NCBI RefSeq assembly: GCF_900091465.1 | Contig: NZ_FMHV01000002.1 | Location: 5,022,001-5,086,000 of the forward strand | Direction: 5' to 3' | Source: Micromonospora rhizosphaerae | Lineage (GTDB): Bacteria > Actinomycetota > Actinomycetes > Mycobacteriales > Micromonosporaceae | DNA: 64,000 bases | Shown: in pieces, positions 52,964 to 62,000 of the stretch | How positions within the stretch are numbered: position 1 is the stretch's first letter | Layout: each line of letters begins with the position of its first letter | The notes under the pieces: model-generated | The model's input: only the letters and a program-made list of their open reading frames with translations | What the model was told of the DNA's origin: nothing | The model's database searches: none | Made by a program: the position numbers and the translations under genes

Positions 52964-54025
52964 ATGTTACGAGCACGTTCGCAGGTGGCCGTGGTAACCG
53001 CCGTTGCCATGGCGCTGGTGTTGCCGGGCGCGGCGCCCGCCTCGGCGGCAACGGTGTCGGACCCGATCATCGACGGACTGGCCGGGCCGCTGCAGCTGGC
53101 CGTGGGAAGTGACGGGACGATCTACGTCTCCCAGTCCTTCGCCGGGAAGCTGACCGCGGTGGGGTGGAAGGGTGCGACAGAGGTCGTGTCGACGCCCGGC
53201 GCGGAGATTGCGGGTGTCGCCGCAGAGGGGCGCGGAACGGTGACCTTCACGACCAGCGGTGAGACCGAGGATGGATTGTTCGCGCAGGTGAAACGCGTCC
53301 TAGCGAACGGAAAGGTACGCCCAGTCGCCGACGTCGGTAGTTACGAGGCAACCGTCAACCCGGACCAGGTCAACAGCTACGGCTTCCACGGACTCACACC
53401 CGAGTGCGCGGCGCAGGTGCCCGCGGAAATCGGCGCCGATCCCTATCTCGGGATCGTCGAGTCGCACCCGTACTCTGTCGCGATCCTGCCCGACGGGTCA
53501 CGCGTCGTCGCTGACGCGGCAGGCAACGACGTCGTCCGGGTCGCACCCGACGGCACAATCAGCACCGTCGCCGTGCTGCCGCCCGCACCATCCGTCATCA
53601 CCGCCGAGCTGGCTGCCGGCGTGGGGCTGCCCGAGTGCACCGTCGGAAAGACCTACAACTTCGAACCCGTGCCCACCGACGTCGAGCTCGGTCGGGACGG
53701 TCTGCTCTACGTGTCGAGCCTCCCCGGCGGCCCGGAGGACCCGAGCTTCGGCGCCCGCGGCGCGGTCTACTCGGTGAACCTGGCAACGGGCACGGTCACC
53801 CGGATCGCCAGTGGCTTCCTCGGCGCGACGAACCTCGCGGTCGGTCCCGACGGCACCATTTATGTCGCAGAGCTGTTCGGCGGCCGCATCTCCACCGTCT
53901 CCGGGGCTGGTGCGAAGCCTCTCGCCGACGTGCCGTTCCCGGCCGCCGTCGAGTGGGCAAACGGGAAGCTGTACGCGACGACCGACGTGTTCGGGAACGG
54001 GTCGGTCGTGACCATTACGCCCTGA
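52964..54025 (+). CDS. Secreted ScyD/ScyE-type beta-propeller protein
   Basis: 353 residues from the ATG at 52964 (GGGAGGGGGG upstream). A signal peptide ends at ASAAT (about 28). The mature part is made of propeller blades: LQLAVGSDGTIYVSQSFAGK, SVAILPDGSRVVADAAGNDV, VELGRDGLLYVSSLPGGPED and NLAVGPDGTIYVAELFGGRI. It belongs to the ScyD/ScyE group named after cyanobacterial scytonemin genes; actinobacterial members are of unknown function. A terminator follows. Confidence 0.85.
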   Translation: MLRARSQVAVVTAVAMALVLPGAAPASAATVSDPIIDGLAGPLQLAVGSDGTIYVSQSFAGKLTAVGWKGATEVVSTPGAEIAGVAAEGRGTVTFTTSGETEDGLFAQVKRVLANGKVRPVADVGSYEATVNPDQVNSYGFHGLTPECAAQVPAEIGADPYLGIVESHPYSVAILPDGSRVVADAAGNDVVRVAPDGTISTVAVLPPAPSVITAELAAGVGLPECTVGKTYNFEPVPTDVELGRDGLLYVSSLPGGPEDPSFGARGAVYSVNLATGTVTRIASGFLGATNLAVGPDGTIYVAELFGGRISTVSGAGAKPLADVPFPAAVEWANGKLYATTDVFGNGSVVTITP

Positions 54026-54089
54026 CCGCCGCGCGGCCGCCCACGCGGCTCGTCGCCCAGCGGCCCGCGTTCAATCTCTCCTGCACCGG

Positions 54090-54138
54090 AACGACAACGG
54101 CCGGCTCCGAAGTAGATCGGGAGCCGGCCGTTGTCGTT
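54090..54138. terminator. Terminator after the beta-propeller gene
   Basis: 19-base perfect arms (54090-54108 and 54120-54138), 11-base loop, with a short T run at the end of the right arm. 64 bases after the stop. Confidence 0.85.
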
Positions 54139-54184
54139 TCCTCGGTAGCTGTGCTCGACTGGTGGGCCACCTCACAGGGATGAT

Positions 54185-54204
54185 CTTCAATACATCTATT
54201 GAAG
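54185..54204. promoter_or_regulatory. AT-rich operator-like palindrome before the lysozyme gene
   Basis: CTTCAATA-CATC-TATTGAAG, perfect 8-base arms, 82 bases before the GH25 ATG. The surrounding TTAATC and TTAATAC make this the most AT-rich stretch nearby, so it also overlaps the probable promoter. No regulator gene is adjacent in the right place. Confidence 0.5.
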
Positions 54205-54285
54205 TTAATCTTCGCCTCGTGTCTTAATACTGACAGTTCCCTTCGTCACTCCCGCCGCCCCGAGCGGCAACCCCAGGGAGGAAAG

Positions 54286-55032
54286 ATGAACCGTCCCCTG
54301 CGATCGGCGCTGCGGGCCGCCGCGGCCGGCCTGCTCGCCGCGGTCACCCTGGCCGCCTCGGCCACCCTCGGCACGACGCCGGCCAGCGCCGCCCCGGCCG
54401 GCCTGCCCGGCATGGACGTCTCCAGCTACCAGGGCAACGTCAACTGGTCCGCGGCCTGGAACAACGGCGCCCGGTTCGCGTACGTCAAGGCCACCGAGGG
54501 CACGGGCTACACCAACCCGTACTTCGCCCAGCAGTACAACGGCTCCTACAACGTCGGGATGATCCGGGGCTCGTACCACTTCGCCCTGCCCGACCGGTCC
54601 AGCGGCGCCACCCAGGCCAACTACTTCGTCGACCACGGTGGCGGATGGTCCAAGGACGGCAAGACCCTGCCGGGCGCCCTCGACATCGAGTACAACCCGT
54701 ACGGCTCGACCTGCTACGGCCTGACGCAGAGCGGCATGCGCAGCTGGATCACGTCGTTCGTCAACCAGTACTACGCCCGTACCGGCCGGTGGGCGACCAT
54801 CTACACCACCACCGACTGGTGGACCACCTGCACGGGCAACTACAGCGGCTTCGCCGCGAACAACCCGCTCTGGATCGCCCGGTACTCCAGCACCGTCGGG
54901 ACCCTGCCGGCCGGCTGGTCGACGTACTCCTTCTGGCAGTGGGCCTCCTCCGGCACCTTCCCTGGCGACCAGGACGTGTGGAACGGCACCTGGGACCGGC
55001 TCAAGGTGCTGGCCTGCAACGGACCCTGCTGA
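54286..55032 (+). CDS. Secreted GH25 lysozyme (N-acetylmuramidase)
   Basis: 248 residues from the ATG at 54286 (AGGGAGGAAAG). Signal peptide 1-35. GH25 fold: GLPGMDVSSYQGNVNWSAAW, FAYVKATEGTGYTNPYFAQQ, RGSYHFALPDRSSG and PGALDIEYNPYG, with the catalytic Asp and Glu in DIE. It cleaves the beta-1,4 bond of peptidoglycan glycan strands outside the cell. The C-terminal CNGPC may form a disulfide. Followed after 59 bases by an amidase that attacks the same polymer. Confidence 0.93.
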   Translation: MNRPLRSALRAAAAGLLAAVTLAASATLGTTPASAAPAGLPGMDVSSYQGNVNWSAAWNNGARFAYVKATEGTGYTNPYFAQQYNGSYNVGMIRGSYHFALPDRSSGATQANYFVDHGGGWSKDGKTLPGALDIEYNPYGSTCYGLTQSGMRSWITSFVNQYYARTGRWATIYTTTDWWTTCTGNYSGFAANNPLWIARYSSTVGTLPAGWSTYSFWQWASSGTFPGDQDVWNGTWDRLKVLACNGPC

Positions 55033-55091
55033 CCACCACCGGTGGCGGGCCGCCCGGCCCACCACCGGATCGCCCCTTCGAGGAGGCCCCG

Positions 55092-55763
55092 ATGTCCGTC
55101 CCCGTACCCCGGCGGGCCGTGCTGCGCGGCGCCGTCCTGCTCGGCGCCGCCGCCGGCGTCACCGCACTCGGTCAACTCGGCGGCGACCGCCATGCCCGGG
55201 CCGTGACCACCCGGGTCGACCAGCCGGTCATCGCCAACTGCGCGACCTGGGGCGCCCGGCCGCCGAAGTCGTCGGTCAGCGTGGTGCAGAGCCGGCCGAA
55301 CAAGATCATCATCCACCACACGGCGTTCCCGAACTCGACCGACTACAGCCTGGCCCACGCCTACGCCAACTCCCGCGACATCCAGAACCTGCACATGGAC
55401 ACCAACGGCTGGATCGACTCCGGGCAGCACTTCACCAACAGCCGCGGCGGGTACCTCACCGAGGGCCGGCACGGCAGCCTCTACGCGCTGCTGCACGGGC
55501 AGACCATGGTGCAGGGCGCGCACTGCGTCGGGCAGAACACGCAGGCCATCGGCATCGAGAACGAGGGCACCTACCTCGACGTGCAGCCGCCGCAGGCGCT
55601 CTGGGACAGCCTGGTGGTCTTCTGCGCGTTCACCTGCCAGCAGTACGCCATCCCGGCCAGCGAGATCTACGGGCACAAGGACTTCAACAGCACCCAGTGC
55701 CCGGGGCTGCTGCACGACCGGCTGCCGGAGTTGCGCAGCGCGGTCGCCGCCCGGCTTGGCTGA
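55092..55763 (+). CDS. Secreted N-acetylmuramoyl-L-alanine amidase (PGRP/Amidase_2)
   Basis: 223 residues, with AGGAGGCCCCG before the ATG. The N-terminus has a twin-Arg-type RRAVLRGAVLLGAAAG signal. Zinc ligands: His in KIIIHHTAFPN, His in MVQGAHCVGQN and Cys in HKDFNSTQCPGLL. The PGRP family has the third ligand as Cys in amidase-active members. It cuts the lactyl-amide bond of the peptide stem; with the GH25 enzyme it can degrade whole peptidoglycan. Confidence 0.92.
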   Translation: MSVPVPRRAVLRGAVLLGAAAGVTALGQLGGDRHARAVTTRVDQPVIANCATWGARPPKSSVSVVQSRPNKIIIHHTAFPNSTDYSLAHAYANSRDIQNLHMDTNGWIDSGQHFTNSRGGYLTEGRHGSLYALLHGQTMVQGAHCVGQNTQAIGIENEGTYLDVQPPQALWDSLVVFCAFTCQQYAIPASEIYGHKDFNSTQCPGLLHDRLPELRSAVAARLG

Positions 55764-55778
55764 GAGCCGGCCGGAAGC

Positions 55779-55807
55779 GCGCCGGCGGGGTCGTGCCCCG
55801 CCGGCGC
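55779..55807. terminator. Terminator after the amidase
   Basis: 12-base perfect GC-rich arms (55779-55790, 55796-55807) around TCGTG, 16 bases after the amidase stop. Confidence 0.8.
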
Positions 55808-55828
55808 CTCAACGCATGTGTACCGGTG

Positions 55829-55840
55829 GCTTATATAAGC
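55829..55840. promoter_or_regulatory. GCTTATATAAGC palindrome before the ArsR gene
   Basis: A fully self-complementary 12-mer 22 bases before the ArsR start. It overlaps the expected -10/-35 area, so binding by the encoded ArsR-type repressor would shut off its own promoter. Confidence 0.5.
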
Positions 55841-55861
55841 TGAGTCTGATAGAAAAGGCTG

Positions 55862-56224
55862 GTGCACGCCTTCGACGTCCTCGGGGATCCGGTCCGCCGC
55901 CGGATCCTGGAGTTGCTCGCCGGCGGTGAGCAGACCGCCGGCAGGATCTGCGCGGCGGTTCAGGAGGAGTTCGGCATCTCCCAACCGGCCGTGTCGCAGC
56001 ACCTGAAGGTGCTGCGGGACAACGGCTTCGCGACCGTACGACCCGAGGGCACCCGCCGCCTCTACGCGGTGGACCCGCAGCCGCTGCACCAGGTCGACGC
56101 CTGGCTCGACCACTTCCGCCGGTTCTGGACCCCGCCGCTGGAGGCGCTCGCCACCGAGCTGGCGCGGGGCCGGCGGGAGCGCCGGCTGCGCGAGGGCAAC
56201 CCTGATGAGAGGAAAGCACCATGA
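55862..56224 (+). CDS. ArsR-type HTH regulator
   Basis: 120 residues from a GTG at 55862. HAFDVLGDPVRRRILELLAG and FGISQPAVSQHLKVLRDNGF form the winged helix; the C-terminal HQVDAWLDHFRRFWTPPLEA is typical of the ArsR subgroup paired with SRPBCC proteins, not of metal sensors, and no metal-binding Cys motif is present. ATGA overlap with the next gene. Confidence 0.9.
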   Translation: MHAFDVLGDPVRRRILELLAGGEQTAGRICAAVQEEFGISQPAVSQHLKVLRDNGFATVRPEGTRRLYAVDPQPLHQVDAWLDHFRRFWTPPLEALATELARGRRERRLREGNPDERKAP

Positions 56225-56862
56225 TCGACGTGATCGGGCAGATCAGCTCCGTGGAGCGCACCGTCGGCAGCCGTACGCTGCCCGCCGGGGAGGCGCGCGT
56301 GATGACCATCAGTCAGACGTACGGCGCGCCGCTGGAGGACGTCTGGGACGCCTGCACCAGCGCGGACCGCATCCCGCGCTGGTTCCTGCCCATCTCCGGT
56401 GACCTACGCCTGCACGGCCGCTACCAGCTCGAGGGGAACGCAAGCGGCACCATCGAACGCTGCGACCCGCCGCACAGCTTCGCCGCCACCTGGGAGTATG
56501 GCGACGAGGCGAGCTGGATCGAGGTGCGGCTCAGCCCGGCCGGCGAGGGCCGTACCCGGTTCGAGCTGGAGCACGTCGCGCACGTCGACGACCAGCGCTG
56601 GGCCGAGTTCGGCCCCGGCGCCGTCGGCGTCGGCTGGGACATGGGCCTGCTCGGCCTGGCCTCGCACCTCGCGGGCGACGGCAGCGGGGTCGACCCGGCG
56701 CAGGCCGCCGCGTGGATGGGCTCCGACGAAGGCCGCCAGTTCATGACGCTGAGCAGCGAGCGCTGGGGCGAGGCGAGCGTGGCGGCAGGCACCCCGGCCG
56801 ACGAGGCCCGGGCGGCGGCAGACCGCACGACCGCCGCGTACACCGGAGTCCCGGCGTCCTGA
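56221..56862 (+). CDS. SRPBCC (AHSA1-like) domain protein
   Basis: 213 residues. The AHSA1 pattern ISQTYGAPLEDVWDACTSAD, RIPRWFLPISGDLRLHGRYQ and SFAATWEYGDEASWIEVRLS is clear, and a helical tail follows. These hydrophobic-pocket proteins are usually co-regulated with an ArsR repressor, as here; the ligand is unknown. Confidence 0.9.
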   Translation: MIDVIGQISSVERTVGSRTLPAGEARVMTISQTYGAPLEDVWDACTSADRIPRWFLPISGDLRLHGRYQLEGNASGTIERCDPPHSFAATWEYGDEASWIEVRLSPAGEGRTRFELEHVAHVDDQRWAEFGPGAVGVGWDMGLLGLASHLAGDGSGVDPAQAAAWMGSDEGRQFMTLSSERWGEASVAAGTPADEARAAADRTTAAYTGVPAS

Positions 56863-56900
56863 CGGCGCGGGTTCCCTGGACCCTCGCGCCGCGCGTCGGT

Positions 56901-56971
56901 CGATCATGGAGATGTGGCGCCTGTTCTGAGGTCGTGCGCGGCTTTCAGGAGGGACCACGACTCCATGATCG
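56901..56971. repeat. Inverted repeat with 49-bp spacer
   Basis: CGATCATGGAG (56901-56911) and CTCCATGATCG (56961-56971) are perfect inverse copies. They lie in the spacer between the SRPBCC and NUDIX genes, both on the plus strand. The inner 49 bases have no gene. Possibly a terminator-like stem or a small dispersed element. Confidence 0.6.
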
Positions 56972-57102
56972 GCGCGGCGGGGCGGGGGTCGCCCGGGGGA
57001 CGGTCATCCGGCCGGTGGCGGGTCGGCGTGGAACTCGTGGACGACCTCGATCCGGCGGCTAACCCACGCCGAGCGGCGGCCGGGCGGGTAACGTGCTGCG
57101 GC

Positions 57103-57618
57103 GTGACCAGCGTTCCGTACTCGCACTGCTCGTACTGCGGAGCGGCCTACCCGGCGGCCGCCGGCTGGCCGCGGGTCTGCGCGGTCTGCGGCGGGACGGT
57201 CTGGCGCAACCCGCTGCCCGTCGCGGTGGCGGTGCTGCCGGTCCGCAGCGCCACCGGCCTGGGCGTGGTGGTGGTCCGCCGGGACATCGAGCCGGCCCGC
57301 GGCCAGCTCGCCCTCCCCGGCGGCTTCATCGAGTACGGCGAGGAGTGGTCCGACGCGCTGGTCCGGGAGCTGCGCGAGGAGACCGGCCTGTTGGCCGACG
57401 CCGGGGAGGCGCGCCTCTTCGCGGTGCACAGCGCGCCCGCCGGCGGCACCATGATGGTCTTCGGGTTGCTGCCCGAGCGGCAGGTCGAGGACCTGCCTCC
57501 GTCGGCGCCGACGGAGGAGGCGACCGAGTGGCTGGTGCTCACCGAGCCGATCGAGCTGGCCTTCTCCACCCACACCCGGGTGCTGGCCGACTTCCTCGCC
57601 AGCCAGCGGGCGGGCTGA
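57103..57618 (+). CDS. NUDIX hydrolase with N-terminal zinc ribbon
   Basis: 171 residues from the GTG at 57103; a TAACGT box 12-18 bases upstream suggests a leaderless mRNA. The two knuckles SHCSYCGAAY and CAVCGGTVW form a zinc ribbon as in NudC-like proteins. The Nudix box is GGFIEYGEEWSDALVRELRE, ETG. It hydrolyses a nucleoside diphosphate linked to another moiety; the substrate is not predictable. Confidence 0.9.
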   Translation: MTSVPYSHCSYCGAAYPAAAGWPRVCAVCGGTVWRNPLPVAVAVLPVRSATGLGVVVVRRDIEPARGQLALPGGFIEYGEEWSDALVRELREETGLLADAGEARLFAVHSAPAGGTMMVFGLLPERQVEDLPPSAPTEEATEWLVLTEPIELAFSTHTRVLADFLASQRAG

Positions 57619-57696
57619 ACGACCCCGCCACCGGACCGTGGTCGCCCGCCTCCCTGGCTCGCGGACATCTCCTATTGCCGGCGGCACGACGGCGAG

Positions 57697-57794
57697 GGCC
57701 TGACGGGTGAGCGACGTCGCGCCCGACCATGTGGCGGCCCGTCGCGCGCCACGGCGAAGCGCTGCTTGTCGTTGCCGGCCATCACGACGTCCAG
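57697..57794 (-). pseudogene. Relic of RNA 2'-phosphotransferase KptA/Tpt1
   Basis: The minus frame from 57794 reads LDVVMAGNDKQRFAVARDG, then GRARRRSPV. The block L-x-x-V-V-x-x-NDKQRF followed by a basic RAxxxHS-like segment is diagnostic of KptA/Tpt1, normally about 180 residues. Only about 30 residues remain, with no start. Identification is from motif memory. Confidence 0.4.
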
Positions 57795-57816
57795 TTGAGA
57801 CCGGAGGCAGCGTCGA

Positions 57817-57996
57817 TCAGGCCGGCCCGTCGGCCGCCTCCGCCAGGTAGCCGGCGGCCTGGAGGTCGAACAGTTCCCGATAGAGGCCGCGGGCGGCGAC
57901 GAGCCGCTGCCACTGGCCGCCGGAGAGATCCTGGCCGTTCTTGAACTCCCGGTCGAGCAGGGTGTCGTAGCCGTACGGCAGGCCGATGATCATGTC
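57817..57996 (-). pseudogene. Relic of an ABC transporter ATPase with internal deletion
   Basis: The minus frame reads IIGLPYGYDTLLDREFKNGQ, DLSGGQWQRLVAARGLYR, and then directly ELFDLQAAGYL. The first part ends at the ABC signature motif. The second is the last few residues of a half-transporter ATPase (R-Y-x-ELFxLQAxGY). The Walker B and H-loop segments between them are deleted. The remaining gap to pgi (57997-58317) shows nothing coding beyond the pgi RBS. Confidence 0.65.
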
Positions 57997-58317
57997 GTGA
58001 CCTGGCGTCCTCGACCGGGTCGTCCTCGTCGGACGGATGGCGGGGACCGAGCACCGTCGCCATGGAGCCTCCTCACCGGCGCGGGTGTCCACGGACCTCG
58101 AAGCTTACGGTCCGCGACCGAATGCCGTCCCGGCGTGAGCGACGTGTCGAACAGCTGTCCCAACCGCGTGTCGCCGAACGCCGCCCCGGGACCGTCCAAA
58201 GGGTGGGCGATGTCCGGTCGCGTCGCGCCGGCCTCCCCCGGGTGGCAGGCTGGTGGAGTCGCCGGCGGCGGGCGCGACCAGGGCCCGCTGAGAGTCCCGT
58301 CGTGAAGGAGAGGATCT

Positions 58318-59946
58318 GTGGACGTCACCACCACGGACGAATGGCAGGCCCTGTGCAAGCACGCCGAGCAGATACGCGGCACCCACCTGCGGGACCTGTT
58401 CGCCGCCGACGGGCAGCGGGGTGAGCGGCTCACCGGCGAGGTCGCCGACCTGTACGTCGACTACAGCAAGAACCTGGTCACGGACGAGACGCTGGGCCTG
58501 CTCACCGCCCTCGCCGACCGGGTACGGCTGACCGACCGGATCGCCGCGATGTTCTCCGGCCAGCACATCAACTCCACCGAGGACCGGGCCGTCCTGCACA
58601 CCGCCCTGCGCCTGCCCCGCGACGCGAAACTGGTGGTGGACGGGCAGGACGTGGTCGCCGACGTGCACCGCGTGCTGGACCGGATGTCCGCCTTCGCCGA
58701 GCGGGTCCGGTCGGGCACCTGGCGGGGGCACACCGGCGAGCGGATCACCACCGTGGTCAACATCGGCATCGGCGGGTCCGACCTCGGACCGATGATGGCG
58801 TACGAGGCGTTGAAGGCGTACCGGGGCGCCGGGATCACCTGCCGGTTCGTGTCCAACATCGACCCGACCGACATCCACGACAAGACGACCGACCTGGACC
58901 CGGCCAGCACACTGTTCATCGTGGTCTCCAAGACGTTCTCCACCCAGGAGACCCTGGCCAACGCCAACCAGGCGCGGCGCTGGCTGCTCGCCGCCCTCGA
59001 CGCCGACGAGTCGGCGGTCGCCCGGCACTTCGTCGCGGTCAGCACCAACGAGCAGCGGGTCCGCGACTTCGGCATCGACCCGGAGAACATGTTCGGCTTC
59101 TGGGACTGGGTGGGCGGCCGGTACTCACTGCCGTCGGCGGTCGGATTGTCGGTCATGCTGGCGATCGGGCCGGAGCGGTTCCGGGAGATGCTGGCCGGCT
59201 ACCACGCCGTCGACGAGCACTTCCGGACCACGCCGGTCGAGCGGAACATTCCGGCGCTGCTGGGCCTGCTCAACGTCTGGTACACCGACTTCCTCGACGC
59301 GCAGACCCACGCGGTGCTGCCGTACTCGCAGTACCTGCACCGGTTCCCGGCGTACCTGCAGCAGCTCACCATGGAGAGCAACGGCAAGTCGGTGGCCCTC
59401 GACGGCAAGCCGGTGGGCTACCGGACCGGGGAGATCTTCTGGGGTGAGCCCGGCACCAACGGGCAGCACGCCTTCTACCAGCTCATCCACCAGGGCACGC
59501 TGCTGATCCCGGCCGACTTCATCGCCTTCAGCCGACCCAACCACGACCTCGGCGACATGCACGACCTGTTCATGTCGAACTTCTTCGCGCAGACCGCCGC
59601 GCTGGCCTTCGGGCGTACCCGAGAGCAGGTCGAGGCGGAGGGCACCGCCCCCGACGTGGTGCCGCACCGGGTGATGCCGGGGAACCACCCGACCACCTCG
59701 ATCATCGCCCCGAAGCTCACCCCGTCCACCCTGGGCCAGCTGATCGCCCTCTACGAGCACATCGTCTTCACCGAGGGCACGGTCTGGAACATCAACCCGT
59801 TCGACCAGTGGGGCGTCGAGCTGGGCAAGGTGATGGCCAACCAGCTCGCACCGCTGCTCACCGACGCCCGCCCGGACCTCGGCCAGCTGGACTCCTCCAC
59901 CGCCTCGCTGATCGGGCGCTACCGGAAGCAGCGCGACCGGGACTGA
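58318..59946 (+). CDS. pgi: Glucose-6-phosphate isomerase
   Basis: 542 residues, GTG start behind AAGGAGAGGATCT. Signature 1 region [20 protein letters not shown], the active-site Glu/His area [20 protein letters not shown], and [17 protein letters not shown] end ([20 protein letters not shown]). It interconverts glucose-6-P and fructose-6-P in glycolysis and gluconeogenesis. It stands alone among unrelated genes. Confidence 0.97.
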   Translation: MDVTTTDEWQALCKHAEQIRGTHLRDLFAADGQRGERLTGEVADLYVDYSKNLVTDETLGLLTALADRVRLTDRIAAMFSGQHINSTEDRAVLHTALRLPRDAKLVVDGQDVVADVHRVLDRMSAFAERVRSGTWRGHTGERITTVVNIGIGGSDLGPMMAYEALKAYRGAGITCRFVSNIDPTDIHDKTTDLDPASTLFIVVSKTFSTQETLANANQARRWLLAALDADESAVARHFVAVSTNEQRVRDFGIDPENMFGFWDWVGGRYSLPSAVGLSVMLAIGPERFREMLAGYHAVDEHFRTTPVERNIPALLGLLNVWYTDFLDAQTHAVLPYSQYLHRFPAYLQQLTMESNGKSVALDGKPVGYRTGEIFWGEPGTNGQHAFYQLIHQGTLLIPADFIAFSRPNHDLGDMHDLFMSNFFAQTAALAFGRTREQVEAEGTAPDVVPHRVMPGNHPTTSIIAPKLTPSTLGQLIALYEHIVFTEGTVWNINPFDQWGVELGKVMANQLAPLLTDARPDLGQLDSSTASLIGRYRKQRDRD

Positions 59947-59953
59947 CGTCATT

Positions 59954-59992
59954 GGCGCGGCGCTGCTCCGGTCATCCGGTCACCGCCGCGCC
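59954..59992. terminator. Hairpin between pgi and the convergent Phd-like gene
   Basis: GGCGCGGCG (59954-59962) pairs with CGCCGCGCC (59984-59992). The loop contains CCGGTCATCCGG and may fold further. Located between two convergent stop codons. Confidence 0.55.
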
Positions 59993-60006
59993 GACAGCTC
60001 GCGGGG

Positions 60007-60417
60007 TCAGCCCCGGAGCAGGTCGGCGTGGGCGGCGCGCAGCCGGGCCAGCGCGGGATCGCCGGCGGGCACGCGCCGGTCCAGCTCGGCCCAGACCTCG
60101 GCGAGGGCGTCGGTGACCGCTCGCAGCTCGGCCGCGTGCCGCCGGCTGCTCTGCCGGTGCAACTCCTCGAGGCGACGGGCCCAGCCGGCGGTGACCGCGG
60201 CGACCCGATCGGCGTCGGCCCGCGCCTGGGCCGCCGAGCGGGCGGCCGAGGCGGGCACGATCACGGCGACCGGCCGCGGGTCGCCGTCACGGGTGACCAC
60301 GGTGACGGTGTCGGTCAGCTCGGCCAGGGCGACGATCTGGGTGAGCCGGGTGCGGACCTCGCGCAGCGGCAGGGCACGCGGCCGGTCGGTGCGGTGGGCA
60401 ACGGCGGGGGCAGCCAT
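60007..60417 (-). CDS. Phd/YefM-like antitoxin-domain protein
   Basis: 136 residues from the ATG at 60417. LPLREVRTRLTQIVALAELT, VTVVTRDGDPRPVAVIVPAS is the N-terminal Phd/YefM fold, followed by a long helical tail (60-136) rich in Ala/Arg/Glu. No toxin gene (Doc, YoeB or PIN) is next to it. It may be an orphan antitoxin or a DNA-binding protein. Confidence 0.7.
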   Translation of the reverse strand: MAAPAVAHRTDRPRALPLREVRTRLTQIVALAELTDTVTVVTRDGDPRPVAVIVPASAARSAAQARADADRVAAVTAGWARRLEELHRQSSRRHAAELRAVTDALAEVWAELDRRVPAGDPALARLRAAHADLLRG

Positions 60418-60565
60418 GGACAGATGTTGACGTCCGGGTACGACAGAACCTCGGCGGGATGGTCAGCGTGGGCGCACCCCGGCGTTCAGCTCCGCGCGCA
60501 GCTCGTCGCCGCCCTCGCCGGTCAGCGCCGCCGCCGGTGCTCCCGTAGGGCGGGCGAACGGGCGG

Positions 60566-61894
60566 TCAGATGATGAAGTGGGTCCAGTAGGTCAGCCACA
60601 CCACGAAGAGGGCGCCCTGGAGAAGCGCCAGCGCCGCGGTCAGCCAGGTGTCGACCGTCGCCCGGCGGGCCCAACGCGCCAGCACCAGGCCGACCGGGAA
60701 CGCGGCGATCAGGTATCGCAGCAGGCTCCGGTAGACCGGTGGGCCGATCGACAGCGGGACCAGCACCACGATCACGGTGTAGACCAGATAGGGCAGCTCG
60801 GCCCACCGGAGGCCGCACACCACGATCACCAGCACGGCGACCGCGAACCAGACCCGTACGGCGTCGCCGGGCGAGCCGCGGGTCAGCCCGTCGAGGATCA
60901 CCGTCAGCGGGTTCTGCACGCTGATCCCCCAGCCCCTCTCCTGGGCGTGCTTGTACGCGTACCAGTCGCCGCTCTGCCACCTGCAGAAGGCCATGAAGGT
61001 CAGCCAGCCGGCCGGTACGAGCACCAATGGCCAGCCGACCCGCAGGTAGCGCCCGAGCGCCCGGGGGCCGAGGCGGTAACCGTGCTGGCGCAGCAGGACC
61101 AGGGCGAGCGGGACCACCACCAGGAAGCCGACCGAGCGGCTCAGCGCCAGGAGATAGCCGACGATCCCGACCAGGAGCCAACGCCGCTGCTCGGCGTACC
61201 AGAAGGCGGCCAGGGCGAGGCAGACGAAGACCGACTCGGTCAGCGCCGCCTGGAACAGGAAGGCGGCCGGCAGGAGCAGCAGGTACCGGGTGAACCGGCG
61301 GCCCGCCGCCGGGTCGTCCCGGGCGAGCGCCTCGCCGCCGCCCTGCTCGCCCGTGCCGCGCAGCCGACCGCGGTCCCCGGTGGCGAGCAGCCGACCGCCG
61401 AGCTGGTGGGCGTAGTAGAGCTGGAGCACCAGGGCGACGTTGCTGACCAGCAGCAGCGCCCACGCGGTGTGCCCGCCGAGCAGCGGCGCGAACGGCCGGG
61501 CCAGGAGCGGGTAGAGCAGCGGGAAGGCGAAGTTCCGCCACGGTTCGTCCAGCGGCATCCGGGCCAGGTGGTCGTAGAGGAAGGAGTCCCAGGCGAACCA
61601 GAGGGAGATCCACCGGTGCGGGGAGACCTCGTGCTGCTGGATGCGCATCGTCGTCTCGACCGCGGGCGGCGCGCCTCGCACGTTGTCCCAGGCGCTCAGC
61701 GCGATCACGCCGACCAGGCTGAGCACGACCTTCGACCCGACGAAGACCGCGAGCACGAAGCCCCACGGGGCGGGCACCCGGTCGGCGAGCCGGGACGCGG
61801 CGCGGGCCACCGGCCGCAGCCGGCCGCGCCGGCCCGGGCGCTCCGCGCCCGTGGCGGGAGCGCCGGCCGCGCCAGCCTGCCGCTCGTCCGCCAT
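60566..61894 (-). CDS. PIG-V-like mannosyltransferase, polytopic membrane protein
   Basis: 442 residues from the ATG at 61894 (GGGGGACGG upstream). About ten hydrophobic segments. HRWISLWFAWDSFLYDHLAR, LYPLLARPFAPLLGGH, AFLFQAALTESVFVCLALAA and LALSRSVGFLVVVPLAL follow the GPI mannosyltransferase II (PIG-V) pattern, with the WD and ALTES-x-F motifs. In actinobacteria such GT-C enzymes use polyprenyl-phosphate sugars for cell-envelope glycans. Divergent from the FAD oxidoreductase. Confidence 0.8.
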   Translation of the reverse strand: MADERQAGAAGAPATGAERPGRRGRLRPVARAASRLADRVPAPWGFVLAVFVGSKVVLSLVGVIALSAWDNVRGAPPAVETTMRIQQHEVSPHRWISLWFAWDSFLYDHLARMPLDEPWRNFAFPLLYPLLARPFAPLLGGHTAWALLLVSNVALVLQLYYAHQLGGRLLATGDRGRLRGTGEQGGGEALARDDPAAGRRFTRYLLLLPAAFLFQAALTESVFVCLALAAFWYAEQRRWLLVGIVGYLLALSRSVGFLVVVPLALVLLRQHGYRLGPRALGRYLRVGWPLVLVPAGWLTFMAFCRWQSGDWYAYKHAQERGWGISVQNPLTVILDGLTRGSPGDAVRVWFAVAVLVIVVCGLRWAELPYLVYTVIVVLVPLSIGPPVYRSLLRYLIAAFPVGLVLARWARRATVDTWLTAALALLQGALFVVWLTYWTHFII

Positions 61895-61970
61895 CCGTCC
61901 CCCACCGATCGCCCCGCCCGCGACCGCCCGCGGACCGCGAACCGTCCCCGGCATCCCCGTCCGGTGCCCG

Positions 61971-62000
61971 TTGACACCTGACCGGCTGCTCGGGTACCGA
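61971..62000 (+). promoter_or_regulatory. Sigma-70-type promoter for the FAD oxidoreductase gene
   Basis: TTGACA (61971-61976), 18-base spacer, TACCGA (61995-62000). It lies in the 332-base divergent spacer. The predicted start leaves a leader of about 220 bases before the ATG at 62227, in which I see no riboswitch or small gene. Confidence 0.5.

Noticed and set aside
60480..60560. Minus-frame tail reading GEGGDELRAELNAGVRPR before the Phd-like gene
   Set aside because: Too short to assign to a family and lacking a start; could be chance coding in a GC-rich spacer.
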